49,834 nt of DNA from Crocinitomicaceae bacterium (GTDB taxonomy: Bacteria; Bacteroidota; Bacteroidia; Flavobacteriales_D; Sanyastnellaceae). Both the position numbers and the translations under genes were made by a program. Below are positions 33,554-41,460 of this stretch, piece by piece. The stretch is from contig NZGF01000024.1 in assembly GCA_002690915.1 (NCBI GenBank), positions 1 to 49,834 on the forward strand, in the 5' to 3' direction. Numbering within the stretch: the stretch's first letter is position 1; every line of letters starts with the position of its first letter. Below the pieces are notes generated by a model that was given only the letters and a program-made list of their open reading frames with translations, was not told where the DNA came from and searched no databases.

Positions 33554-34518
33554 GTCGGTTGCAGTGGCTTATTGGCTTTGGTGCGTTTCTCGCTTTGCTC
33601 CTCAGCCATTTGATGTATGGCATGGTCGATGTTTCTTTGTTTGCGCCTCCGGGATCGGTACACCAAGAAATCCTAATGCACGTGCGCGTTCCGCGCGTTT
33701 TGGCAGCCATAGCCGGTGGGGCTGGTCTGAGCTTATGTGGCCTCATTATGCAAACTTGGTTTGGTAATCCACTTGCCGGTCCGTCCGTTCTGGGAGTGAG
33801 TTCAGGAGCGGGCCTTGGTGTGGCGCTCCTGGTGCTCATGGGACTGACCACTAGTTGGTGGGCGACCGCAGCCTCAGCAATGGCCGGGAGTTTGCTTGCG
33901 CTCATTCTGGTCTTGTTCGTTTCTCATCGATTCCGAACGACAACTTCGTTGCTCATCTTTGGACTGATGCTGAATTACGTGGTCGGAGCGATGATCACAG
34001 TGCTACAGGCTGAAGCGCAACAAGATGCCCTTCAGCAATTCGTGTTCTGGGGGATGGGAACCTTTGGTCACGGCTCCATGGCCACTTCACTTGCTCTCTG
34101 TGGTGCTGTTTTGTTCGCTGGAATGGGGCTCCGAACCATGCATCGTGACTTGGACATTTGGACTCTGGGACCCTTAACCGCTCAAAGCATGGGGGTTAAC
34201 AATCGCACAATGCGGTGGCGAATTGTGGCCCTAGCGGGGCTGCTCACCGGGGGCATTACAGCCGCATGTGGACCGGTGGCGTTTCTCGGACTGGCGACAC
34301 CTCATGTGGTGCGTCTGCTGACCAAGGAACGGTCCCACCGGGTCCTGATACCGTTGACGGCCCTTACGGGTGCCATTTTAGCTATGGGCGCGGACTGGGT
34401 TGTAAAGGGATTTGGAAGTATGGAACAGGGTTGGCCACTGAATGCCGTGCTTTCGCTCATCGGGGGACCGATGGTGATCTGGGTACTCGTTTCCAAGAAA
34501 GACCGATTGCATGACTGA
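33538..34518 (+). CDS. FecCD-family ABC transporter permease
   Basis: A 326-residue membrane permease with about 9-10 hydrophobic helices. The family blocks RVPRVLAAIAGGAGLSLCGLIMQTWFGNPLAGPSVLGVSSGAGLG (motifs RVPRVLAA, NPLAGPSVLG and SSGAG) and VAFLGLATPHVVRLL are typical of BtuC/FecCD permeases for B12, haem or siderophores. It overlaps the binding-protein gene by 16 nt and the ATPase gene by 8 nt, indicating tight translational coupling. Confidence 0.93.
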   Translation: MADSMSRLQWLIGFGAFLALLLSHLMYGMVDVSLFAPPGSVHQEILMHVRVPRVLAAIAGGAGLSLCGLIMQTWFGNPLAGPSVLGVSSGAGLGVALLVLMGLTTSWWATAASAMAGSLLALILVLFVSHRFRTTTSLLIFGLMLNYVVGAMITVLQAEAQQDALQQFVFWGMGTFGHGSMATSLALCGAVLFAGMGLRTMHRDLDIWTLGPLTAQSMGVNNRTMRWRIVALAGLLTGGITAACGPVAFLGLATPHVVRLLTKERSHRVLIPLTALTGAILAMGADWVVKGFGSMEQGWPLNAVLSLIGGPMVIWVLVSKKDRLHD

Positions 34519-35203
34519 GGTCAATTCCCATCGAATAGAAGTGGCAACCGTGGACATTCGTTACGGTACCGAACTCGTCTTGCACAAGGCGCAGCTCAAG
34601 ATTTTCGGCGGTGGCGTGCACCTTTTGATTGGGCTAAATGGAGCCGGAAAGAGTTCCCTGCTGAGAAGCATGGCCGGTTTACAATCCATTCAAGGAGGAA
34701 CCATAACATTGAATGGGCAAGACGTCCATCGCATGACAGCTGCCGACCGAGCGCAGTACCTGGCTTTTGTTGCAAGCACGCCCCCTCGAACCAGTCAGCT
34801 ACGGGTGGAAGAAGTGCTCGGTCTTGCTGCGCCCGCATCGGCGCGTATTCCGAAAGTTCTGGAGCAATTCGGAGATGCTCGATGGTTACGACGGAGGTTG
34901 GATGCACTAAGCGATGGGGAGGCGCAGCGCGTTATGTTTGCCCGTGCGGTGTTACAGGGGGCTTCGTGGCTCTTCATGGACGAACCGACGGCATTCTTAG
35001 ACGTGCCGAGCAGAAAAGAGTTTTGGAAGCATGCCATTGAAGTTGCCAAAAATGACACCACGATTGTGCTTGCGACCCATGATTATGAGCACTTGGCAAA
35101 TTCAGTTGACTTGGCCTCTGTTCACTTAATTAAAGCGAAGGGTATTGCGAGCCTCGACCCACTCGAATCGCCGCTTCAATGGACGAAACGAATGGAAGGT
35201 TGA
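34511..35203 (+). CDS. ABC transporter ATP-binding protein
   Basis: A 230-residue ATPase that powers the FecCD-type importer. Walker A is GLNGAGKSSLL (~38-48), the signature is LSDGEAQRVMFARAVL (the usual LSGGE reads LSDGE), Walker B is WLFMDEPTAF, and the switch His is in LATHDYEHL. It is somewhat short but complete. Overlaps the permease gene by 8 nt. Confidence 0.93.
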   Translation: MTEVNSHRIEVATVDIRYGTELVLHKAQLKIFGGGVHLLIGLNGAGKSSLLRSMAGLQSIQGGTITLNGQDVHRMTAADRAQYLAFVASTPPRTSQLRVEEVLGLAAPASARIPKVLEQFGDARWLRRRLDALSDGEAQRVMFARAVLQGASWLFMDEPTAFLDVPSRKEFWKHAIEVAKNDTTIVLATHDYEHLANSVDLASVHLIKAKGIASLDPLESPLQWTKRMEG

Positions 35204-35250
35204 TTTGAAAACATTGTCGGTTTCTGGGGACTTATAGGAGAGACAAAGGT

Positions 35251-35258
35251 TAAATTTG
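35251..35258 (+). promoter_or_regulatory. -7 box (TAAATTTG) for the metallophosphoesterase gene
   Basis: A perfect TAnnTTTG in the 87-nt gap after the ABC operon, 32 nt before ATG 35291, giving a leader of about 25-30 nt. Confidence 0.5.
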
Positions 35259-35290
35259 TTCCTCACACACACCCCAAGTATCCCCCATCA

Positions 35291-36538
35291 ATGCCCTCCA
35301 TTGGCCGTATGATTTTTATGTTCGCTTTTGTGGCCACGCTGCTGTCGGCCATCGAATGGTTGGCATACCGCTTGTTGAAGCGCCAGTCGAGCGAAAGTCC
35401 GTCATGGGTTTTGATCAAGCGGTCTTGGATTTTCTTGATTGGGGTCATTTGGATCGCATTCGTAATCAATGGTTTCATGTGGCCAACGTGGCGAGTGACG
35501 CATCCTCGATTGCTATCGGTGTTGTCCGTTTCCTTTTTCGTGGTGTTCGTTCCCAAGTTGATGATGGCTGGGTTTGAGGTTTTGGAAGTCATTCGTGGCG
35601 GTGCGGCTTGGGGGGTGAATCAGCTCATCCAATCGTCAAGGCCCATCTCAAGAAAAAGCTTTTTGACCCAAGCAGGGATGGGCCTCTCCGGAGCGACCTT
35701 TCTCAGTTTTTTGTACGGAGTTACGTGGGGGAAGTATGCCTTCCGAACCGAGCGAATAAGCATCCCAATAGAAAAACTGCCCAGCGGATTGAGTGGCATG
35801 AAAATCGTTCAAATTTCTGATGCGCATTTGGGAAGCTTTACTGATACGCCGAAGCCTGTTCTCGATGCGCTTGAGGGGATCAACAAGCTGGATCCGGATT
35901 TGATTTTGTTCACAGGAGACCTTGTGAACACGCATGCCGATGAAGCTGAAGCTTGGATTCCAGCGTTCAAGTCGCTGAAGTCGCGGTTGGGAAAGTTCTC
36001 CATCATGGGCAACCACGATTATGCGGATTATGGTCCTTTTGAAGATTGGGAGCGTGAAGAAAGCCGAGCAAAACTGAAGGAGATTCACACCGAAATGGGT
36101 TTCAAGTTGATGCTGAACGAACACGAACGCATCGAGTACAATGGTGCTGCATTGGTTTTACTGGGTGTAGAAAATTGGGGCAGTGGATTTCGAAAGAATG
36201 GCGATTTAATCAAGGCCATGGAGGGAAGCGGGTGCCAAGAGATGCCAACGATCTTGATGACCCATGACCCCACGCACTGGGAAGAAAAGGTCATGGACGG
36301 TAAGGCTCCAGTCGAATTGACCCTGAGCGGCCACACTCACGGCATGCAATTTGGCATCGAAATTCCCTGGCTCGGTGTGAAATGGTCACCGAGCAAATGG
36401 CGCTACAATCGTTGGGCAGGACTTTATAAAGAGGGAGAGCAGTACCTCCACGTTAATCGTGGATTCGGTGTGCTTGGATTCCATGGACGGGTGGGCATGC
36501 CTCCGGAGATCACGGTATTGGAACTCGTTCAGGCTTAA
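35291..36538 (+). CDS. Membrane-anchored calcineurin-like metallophosphoesterase
   Basis: A 415-residue protein. About three hydrophobic helices (~5-25, 45-65, 75-95) precede a linker with SRKSFLTQAG (120-129), a Tat-like motif followed by a fourth hydrophobic stretch. The phosphoesterase domain has all metal ligands: D177 and H179 in SDAHLG, D210 in FTGDLV, N241-H242 in GNHD, H in LMTHDP, and LSGHTHGMQFG. It belongs to the YkuE/YaeI-like branch, whose members cleave phosphoesters such as lipid-linked or UDP-sugar lipids. The substrate is unknown. The catalytic domain is probably periplasmic if the Tat-like helix inserts. Confidence 0.88.
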   Translation: MPSIGRMIFMFAFVATLLSAIEWLAYRLLKRQSSESPSWVLIKRSWIFLIGVIWIAFVINGFMWPTWRVTHPRLLSVLSVSFFVVFVPKLMMAGFEVLEVIRGGAAWGVNQLIQSSRPISRKSFLTQAGMGLSGATFLSFLYGVTWGKYAFRTERISIPIEKLPSGLSGMKIVQISDAHLGSFTDTPKPVLDALEGINKLDPDLILFTGDLVNTHADEAEAWIPAFKSLKSRLGKFSIMGNHDYADYGPFEDWEREESRAKLKEIHTEMGFKLMLNEHERIEYNGAALVLLGVENWGSGFRKNGDLIKAMEGSGCQEMPTILMTHDPTHWEEKVMDGKAPVELTLSGHTHGMQFGIEIPWLGVKWSPSKWRYNRWAGLYKEGEQYLHVNRGFGVLGFHGRVGMPPEITVLELVQA

Positions 36539-36593
36539 GGTCCGCCTTCAAAGCTATGCCTTACGTATACTTGCACTAAACCAAACACTTGCC

Positions 36594-38282
36594 ATGTCAG
36601 ACGACAAAAAAGTCATTTTCAGCATGCACCGGGTGAATAAAGTCACCCCAGCTGGTAAGCACATTCTCAAAGACGTAACCCTCGGGTTTTATTATGGGGC
36701 CAAAATTGGCATCCTTGGTGCGAATGGTGCTGGTAAATCTACGGTCATGCGAATCATTGCAGGCCTCGATGAAGCATATACGGGAGACGTGACCTGGTCG
36801 CCCGGGTTGAGCGTGGGATACTTATCACAGGAACCCGAATTGGACGAGTCTAAAACCGTCCGCGAAGTAGTGGAGGAGGGCACCGCTGAGATTGTCAACG
36901 TGTTGAAGGAATATGAAGAGATCAATGCCAAGTTCATGGACGAAGAAATCCTGAACAATCCCGATAAGATGGAAGCATTGATCAACCGTCAAGCCGAAGT
37001 ACAAGACCGCATCGATGCTCTCAATGCTTGGGAACTCGACACGAAGTTGAGCATCGCGATGGACGCGTTGCGTTGCCCCCCGGACGACACAAAGATTGGG
37101 ATGCTTTCGGGTGGCGAACGGCGTCGGGTCGCGCTGTGTCGCCTGTTGCTTCAGCAACCGGATGTCCTGCTACTGGATGAGCCAACCAACCACTTGGATG
37201 CAGAGTCCATTGACTGGCTGGAACAGCACCTCGAACAGTATCCGGGCACCGTGCTCTGCGTGACGCACGATCGCTATTTTCTCGATAACGTGGCCAAGTG
37301 GATTTTGGAGCTGGACCGGGGCGAAGGCATTCCTTATGAAGGCAATTACGCTTCGTGGTTGGAGCAAAAATCCAAACGCCTAGCACGAGAAGAAAAGCAG
37401 GAATCCAAGCGTCGAAAAGAATTGGAACGAGAATTGGATTGGGTGCGCCAATCCCCCAAAGGACGACGCGCAAAGAACAAAGCCCGCGTCAGCAACTATG
37501 AGCAGATGCTGGCGGAGGGTACCAATGAGAAAGAAGCCCGTTTGACTATTCCCATTCCAAATGGCCCTCGATTGGGCAACTCGGTCATCGAGGTGTCAAA
37601 ACTGCAGAAGGCATTTGGTGACCGGTTGTTGATTGAAAACTTGGATTTTAATTTGCCGCCTGCAGGAATTGTAGGGGTCATCGGGCCGAACGGAGCAGGT
37701 AAGACGACGCTGTTCCGCATGATTATGGGCGAGGAACATGCCGACGATGGAAGTTTCAACATCGGGGAAACCGTTGAAATCGGCTATGTCGATCAGCGCC
37801 ACGCTGACATCGATCCGCAAAAGACCGTTTGGGAAGTCATCAGCGGGGGCAACGAACAACTCGAAATCGGTGGTAAGCTGTTCAACAGCCGTGCCTATGT
37901 CAGCCGTTTTAATTTTAACGGTGCCGACCAACAAAAGAAATGCGGCGTGCTCTCCGGTGGCGAACGCAACCGATTGCATCTCGCCATGACGTTGAAAACC
38001 GAAGCGAACGTCTTGCTCTTGGATGAGCCAACGAACGATATTGACGTCGACACCCTGCGTGCGTTGGAGGAAGGCATTCAGTCGTTCGCGGGCTGTGCCG
38101 TTGTCATTTCCCACGACCGTTATTTCCTTGATCGAATTTGCACGCACATCTTGGCCTTCGAAGGCGACAGCCAAGTGTATTGGTTTGAAGGAACATACAG
38201 CGAATACGAGGAGAACCGAAAGAAGCGATTGGGTAACGTCGGACCGCAACGCGTGAAGTACCGAAAGTTGGTGCGTGACTGA
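36594..38282 (+). CDS. ettA: Energy-dependent translational throttle protein EttA (ABC-F)
   Basis: A 562-residue cytoplasmic ABC-F protein that binds the ribosomal E site and gates the first elongation steps according to ATP/ADP. Two ABC cassettes are present: the first with Walker A GANGAGKST (42-50), signature LSGGERRR and Walker B LLLDEPTNHLD; the second with GPNGAGKTT, LSGGERNR and LLLDEPTNDID. The charged linker after the first cassette (LAREEKQESKRRKELERELDWVRQSPKGRRAKNKAR, motifs RRKELERELDWVR and GRRAK) is the P-site tRNA-interaction motif of EttA. ATG 36594 is chosen by family alignment; the frame opens earlier at 36459 but inside the upstream gene. It overlaps gluQ by 8 nt. Confidence 0.95.
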   Translation: MSDDKKVIFSMHRVNKVTPAGKHILKDVTLGFYYGAKIGILGANGAGKSTVMRIIAGLDEAYTGDVTWSPGLSVGYLSQEPELDESKTVREVVEEGTAEIVNVLKEYEEINAKFMDEEILNNPDKMEALINRQAEVQDRIDALNAWELDTKLSIAMDALRCPPDDTKIGMLSGGERRRVALCRLLLQQPDVLLLDEPTNHLDAESIDWLEQHLEQYPGTVLCVTHDRYFLDNVAKWILELDRGEGIPYEGNYASWLEQKSKRLAREEKQESKRRKELERELDWVRQSPKGRRAKNKARVSNYEQMLAEGTNEKEARLTIPIPNGPRLGNSVIEVSKLQKAFGDRLLIENLDFNLPPAGIVGVIGPNGAGKTTLFRMIMGEEHADDGSFNIGETVEIGYVDQRHADIDPQKTVWEVISGGNEQLEIGGKLFNSRAYVSRFNFNGADQQKKCGVLSGGERNRLHLAMTLKTEANVLLLDEPTNDIDVDTLRALEEGIQSFAGCAVVISHDRYFLDRICTHILAFEGDSQVYWFEGTYSEYEENRKKRLGNVGPQRVKYRKLVRD

Positions 38283-39117
38283 TTCACGTCCATACGTCGG
38301 GCGTTTCGCACCTACGCCATCCGGGCCGCTTCACTTTGGTTCACTGGTTGCTGCGGTGGGTTCGTGGCTGGACGCACGTGTTCAGGCCGGACAATGGCAC
38401 CTTCGCATCGATGACCTCGATGGTCCGCGAGTGGTGCCTGGTTCAATCGATAGCATCTTGAAAACACTCGAACGGTTTGGACTCGAGTGGGACGGAGACG
38501 TATTGTACCAATCCGTTCGTTTTCAAGCTTACATGGAGGCGGTAAATGCCTTGGTCAAGATGCAACGGACCTTTCCTTGTGCGTGCACACGGAAACAATT
38601 AGCGGGCCATGAAATCTATCCAGGAACGTGCAAAATGGCTCCGAATGTAGATCCGCGTTCCCTGCGGTTTTCTGTTGAAACCGGCACCGTTTCATGGATA
38701 GACGGCGGACTGGGCGCGATGGCAATGGATTTGACGACGGAGGTAGGTGATTTTGTGTTGCGCAATGCGCACGGGATTTACAGTTATCACCTTGCAAACG
38801 TTATCGATGACATGCACCTCGGCATCACGCACGTCGTCCGTGGAGCCGACCTCGCACCGTTTACGGCAGCACACTTACACTTGCAAGCTACATTGGGTGG
38901 AGATGTGGTGCGTTACCACCACCTGCCACTCGTGTTGGATGAGCGAGGGAGAAAGCTTTCCAAGCAGACGCATGCTCCCTCTGTGGATGACCAGCCCACG
39001 TCGGAGACGTTGCAGGCGGTTTTTGCTCACTTAGGGATGCCGCAGGTTGAGCTGGCTCCGGTTTCAATGATGTTGGTCGAGGCTCAGCGACATTGGCGAC
39101 ACCGTGGGGCACATTAG
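38275..39117 (+). CDS. gluQ: Glutamyl-queuosine tRNA(Asp) synthetase
   Basis: A 280-residue paralogue of the GluRS catalytic core that lacks an anticodon domain and attaches Glu to queuosine-34 of tRNA(Asp). Features: GRFAPTPSGPLHFGSLVAA (HIGH-type motif), RIDDLDGPR, a zinc site CACTRKQL...YPGTC (Cys-x-Cys plus a later Tyr-x3-Cys), HVVRGADL, and KLSKQTHA (KMSKS-type). The length matches GluQ-RS rather than GluRS (~470-500). The start is GTG 38275, overlapping ettA by 8 nt, so they are co-expressed translation genes. The 3' end overlaps the convergent thioredoxin-like gene by 4 nt. Confidence 0.9.
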   Translation: MTDSRPYVGRFAPTPSGPLHFGSLVAAVGSWLDARVQAGQWHLRIDDLDGPRVVPGSIDSILKTLERFGLEWDGDVLYQSVRFQAYMEAVNALVKMQRTFPCACTRKQLAGHEIYPGTCKMAPNVDPRSLRFSVETGTVSWIDGGLGAMAMDLTTEVGDFVLRNAHGIYSYHLANVIDDMHLGITHVVRGADLAPFTAAHLHLQATLGGDVVRYHHLPLVLDERGRKLSKQTHAPSVDDQPTSETLQAVFAHLGMPQVELAPVSMMLVEAQRHWRHRGAH

Positions 39118-39644
39118 GGTGCAAATCGGGAAATAACCGACTTCATGCTCTCAAATTCTTCTTCCTCAAAGAGACGCGTCAGAAACACAATGGTTCCGGT
39201 TTCATCCACGACGACGTTTCGAGTTACCCCAGATTTGGGGCCTGCTATTTTGTAAAATAGCTCTCCTTCAGGATCGGGTGCGATGGGGTAGGTGATTCCC
39301 ATCTGTTCCGCGAATGTGCGTACTTTTTCCATCGGTTCATCGAGATCGACTCCAAGGAGTAAGAATTGTCCACTTCCGAACCGTTGCCAAACTTCTTTTT
39401 CGAGATGTGGCATTTCTTTTCGGCACACACCGCACCATGAAGCGGTAAATTGTAACAAATAAGGAGTGCCAATTAGGGATTCCCGCGAGTAAACAGAGCC
39501 GTCCGTGCAGTTGAGTTCGAAGTCAGGCACGGCATCGCCTATGCGCACGATATAACCGCGTTCATCTGCCGGGTGTGGGTACTGGGCCCATGCATGGCTA
39601 ATGGCCAGGCATGTGGCGAAAAGGATGGAGGCGATACGTATCAT
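39114..39644 (-). CDS. Exported TlpA-like thioredoxin-family protein
   Basis: A 176-residue protein with a signal peptide (ASILFATCLAISHAWAQ) and a thioredoxin fold carrying the CxxC motif WCGVC in TASWCGVCRKEMP. The VPDFELNCTDGSVYSRESLIG lead-in and GVTRNVVVDETGTIVF (cis-Pro region replaced by VT) fit TlpA/ResA-type periplasmic oxidoreductases, which reduce disulfides of envelope proteins. It is the last gene of the SPOR-like/xerD/esterase/TlpA cluster and overlaps the esterase gene by 4 nt. Confidence 0.85.
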   Translation of the reverse strand: MIRIASILFATCLAISHAWAQYPHPADERGYIVRIGDAVPDFELNCTDGSVYSRESLIGTPYLLQFTASWCGVCRKEMPHLEKEVWQRFGSGQFLLLGVDLDEPMEKVRTFAEQMGITYPIAPDPEGELFYKIAGPKSGVTRNVVVDETGTIVFLTRLFEEEEFESMKSVISRFAP

Positions 39645-40519
39645 TCACAACTGGATTCGTTTGGCTGAGGAAGGCTGCATCGTTGGTTCGAAGGCACGGT
39701 CGTGGTGCTGGGTTCAAAGGTATGTGTGACGACTGCGTTGACGAAATCAATAGTACGTTCGATGAAGAATACGTCGGTCAGCATTAACGTACTCAGTTCA
39801 TGACCTGCGTTTTGGATGCCCCACAATTCAACCTGCGCACCAGCTTTGGCCATGCCACCTGCGCCTGCTAGCAGAAGAGCGCCCGCACTTTCTGTTGAAC
39901 AGTAGTGGTGGAGATCAATGCAATAAGGGACGAGTGCGTCGCATGTGCCGTGAACCGCCAGGACTGGTGTGTCTCGCCAAACTCGGGGTGGTTCAACGCC
40001 GCCTGCCAAGCTGATTGCGCCTTTCAAGGATGATAAATGGAGGGAATAGACAGCATCCAAGACGGCCTCTGCTCCAGCGGAAGATCCGGCCGCGATAATT
40101 CCTTCCGGAAAATTCTCACCGAACGCATCGATGGCTGCAATCATATCCTTCGCTGCCCAACGTATTGCTTCGCGCTTGTCGGACACGCTGACATCGCAAT
40201 GGAATCCCTCGCCAATTTGCCGAAGGCGATAATCTATACTCATTACGGCGATACCTCGCTCGGCAAGGGCAGAACAGTACGCTTGGTTCGCGCTTCCGTC
40301 ACGGCTTCCTGTGTAGAATCCTCCGCCATGCAAGAACACGATGCCCCAACCTGGATGTGCTGCTATGTTTGGTGTAAATATGTCACAGGCCAAGGTGTCT
40401 GTTCCATTTGCGCTGATAAATCCCTCAGTTGAAACGTCGAAGCCACGCTGAGCTTCCCCCGTTAAGACGATCCATTGGAATAAGAACAGTGCTAATGTGC
40501 TCTTGAGGCATGGCCTCAT
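39641..40519 (-). CDS. Exported alpha/beta-hydrolase (hormone-sensitive-lipase-like esterase)
   Basis: A 292-residue secreted hydrolase. The signal peptide is LKSTLALFLFQWIVLTGEAQ. The oxyanion motif is VFLHGGGFYTGS (HGGG) and the nucleophile elbow is GIIAAGSSAGAEAVLDA (GSSAG), with the catalytic His probably in QNAGHELS. These are BD-FAE/HSL-family features; acetyl- or feruloyl-esters are typical substrates, but the one used here is unknown. It overlaps tlpA-like and xerD by 4 nt each. Confidence 0.87.
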   Translation of the reverse strand: MRPCLKSTLALFLFQWIVLTGEAQRGFDVSTEGFISANGTDTLACDIFTPNIAAHPGWGIVFLHGGGFYTGSRDGSANQAYCSALAERGIAVMSIDYRLRQIGEGFHCDVSVSDKREAIRWAAKDMIAAIDAFGENFPEGIIAAGSSAGAEAVLDAVYSLHLSSLKGAISLAGGVEPPRVWRDTPVLAVHGTCDALVPYCIDLHHYCSTESAGALLLAGAGGMAKAGAQVELWGIQNAGHELSTLMLTDVFFIERTIDFVNAVVTHTFEPSTTTVPSNQRCSLPQPNESSCE

Positions 40520-41460
40520 TGAGGGGCCATTTTCTGTGTTTTATTGGCGCTGCGCGGGTGAAAGGAGTCTATCTGGTCACGAAGGAAGCGCCGATCGAGG
40601 TGCGTGTAGATTTCTGTGGTTGCGATTTGGGCGTGACCGAGCATTTCTTGCACGGCTCGCAAGTCAGCGCCCGCCTCGAGTAGGTGTGTGGCGAAGCTGT
40701 GTCGGAAAGTGTGGGGGGAAATGTTTTTACGCACTTTTGCATGAATGGCGACACGGCGTAGCATGGTAAATGCCATTTGCCGACTCAAGCCGCGTCCTTG
40801 CCTTCCGAGAAACAAAGTGTCTTCGTGACCTTTTAGCGCAATGATGTCTGCACGGTAATGTGCCAGATAATCATCAATGGCACCAAGAGCTGCAGAACCG
40901 ATGGGTACGATGCGCTCTTTGTTTCCTTTCCCCACGATTTGCACAACGCGATCAATGAAATCTACTTTGGACAATTGCAGCTCACACAGTTCTGTCACTC
41001 GCAGTCCACAGCTGTATAGAACTTCAAGCATGGCTTTGTTGCGAACTCCTTCACGCCTTGAAAGGTCGACTGCACTGATGATAGCGCTGATTTCGTCGAC
41101 GGTCAGGACATCGGGCAGTTTCCGCTGAGGTTTTGGCGCTTCAACCAATTCCACCGGGTTGCCTAGCATGATGTTTTCGACGCGCAAGTATTTGCAAAAG
41201 CTGCGAATACCTGAAAGCATCCGCGACTGGCTGTTGCGCGCGATACCTTCATCGAACAGGAAGCCGAGGTACCGCTCAATATGTTCCATTTGAAAAAGTC
41301 CGGGGTCTTTTACGGATTCATGTTCCACACAGTAATTGCGAAATTTAGTGATGTCCCTCAGGTAGGCGACAGTAGAATTTGCACTCAAGCCGCGCTCCAG
41401 AGCGAGGTAGGTTTCGTAGCCTTTGATGGCCGATTTCCAATCCGATGAAATTCGCTGCAT
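40516..41460 (-). CDS. xerD: Site-specific tyrosine recombinase XerD
   Basis: A 314-residue integrase-family recombinase that resolves chromosome dimers at dif with XerC. N-terminal SAM-like core-binding domain (YLALERGLSANSTVAYLRDITKF), then the catalytic domain with Arg in YSCGLRVTELCEL, Lys in VGKGNKERIVP, H-x-x-R in SPHTFRHSFATHLLEAGADLRAVQEMLGH (read as HTFRH and LLEAGADLRAVQEMLGH) and Tyr in EIYTHLD. All catalytic residues are present and the length is usual, so it is a housekeeping Xer, not a mobile-element integrase. It overlaps the SPOR-like gene by 1 nt and the esterase gene by 4 nt. Confidence 0.93.
   Translation of the reverse strand: MQRISSDWKSAIKGYETYLALERGLSANSTVAYLRDITKFRNYCVEHESVKDPGLFQMEHIERYLGFLFDEGIARNSQSRMLSGIRSFCKYLRVENIMLGNPVELVEAPKPQRKLPDVLTVDEISAIISAVDLSRREGVRNKAMLEVLYSCGLRVTELCELQLSKVDFIDRVVQIVGKGNKERIVPIGSAALGAIDDYLAHYRADIIALKGHEDTLFLGRQGRGLSRQMAFTMLRRVAIHAKVRKNISPHTFRHSFATHLLEAGADLRAVQEMLGHAQIATTEIYTHLDRRFLRDQIDSFHPRSANKTQKMAPQ

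Noticed and set aside
40516-41460. XerD as a mobile-element integrase
   Set aside because: Length, motifs and operon context match the housekeeping recombinase; no attachment sites or cargo genes flank it.
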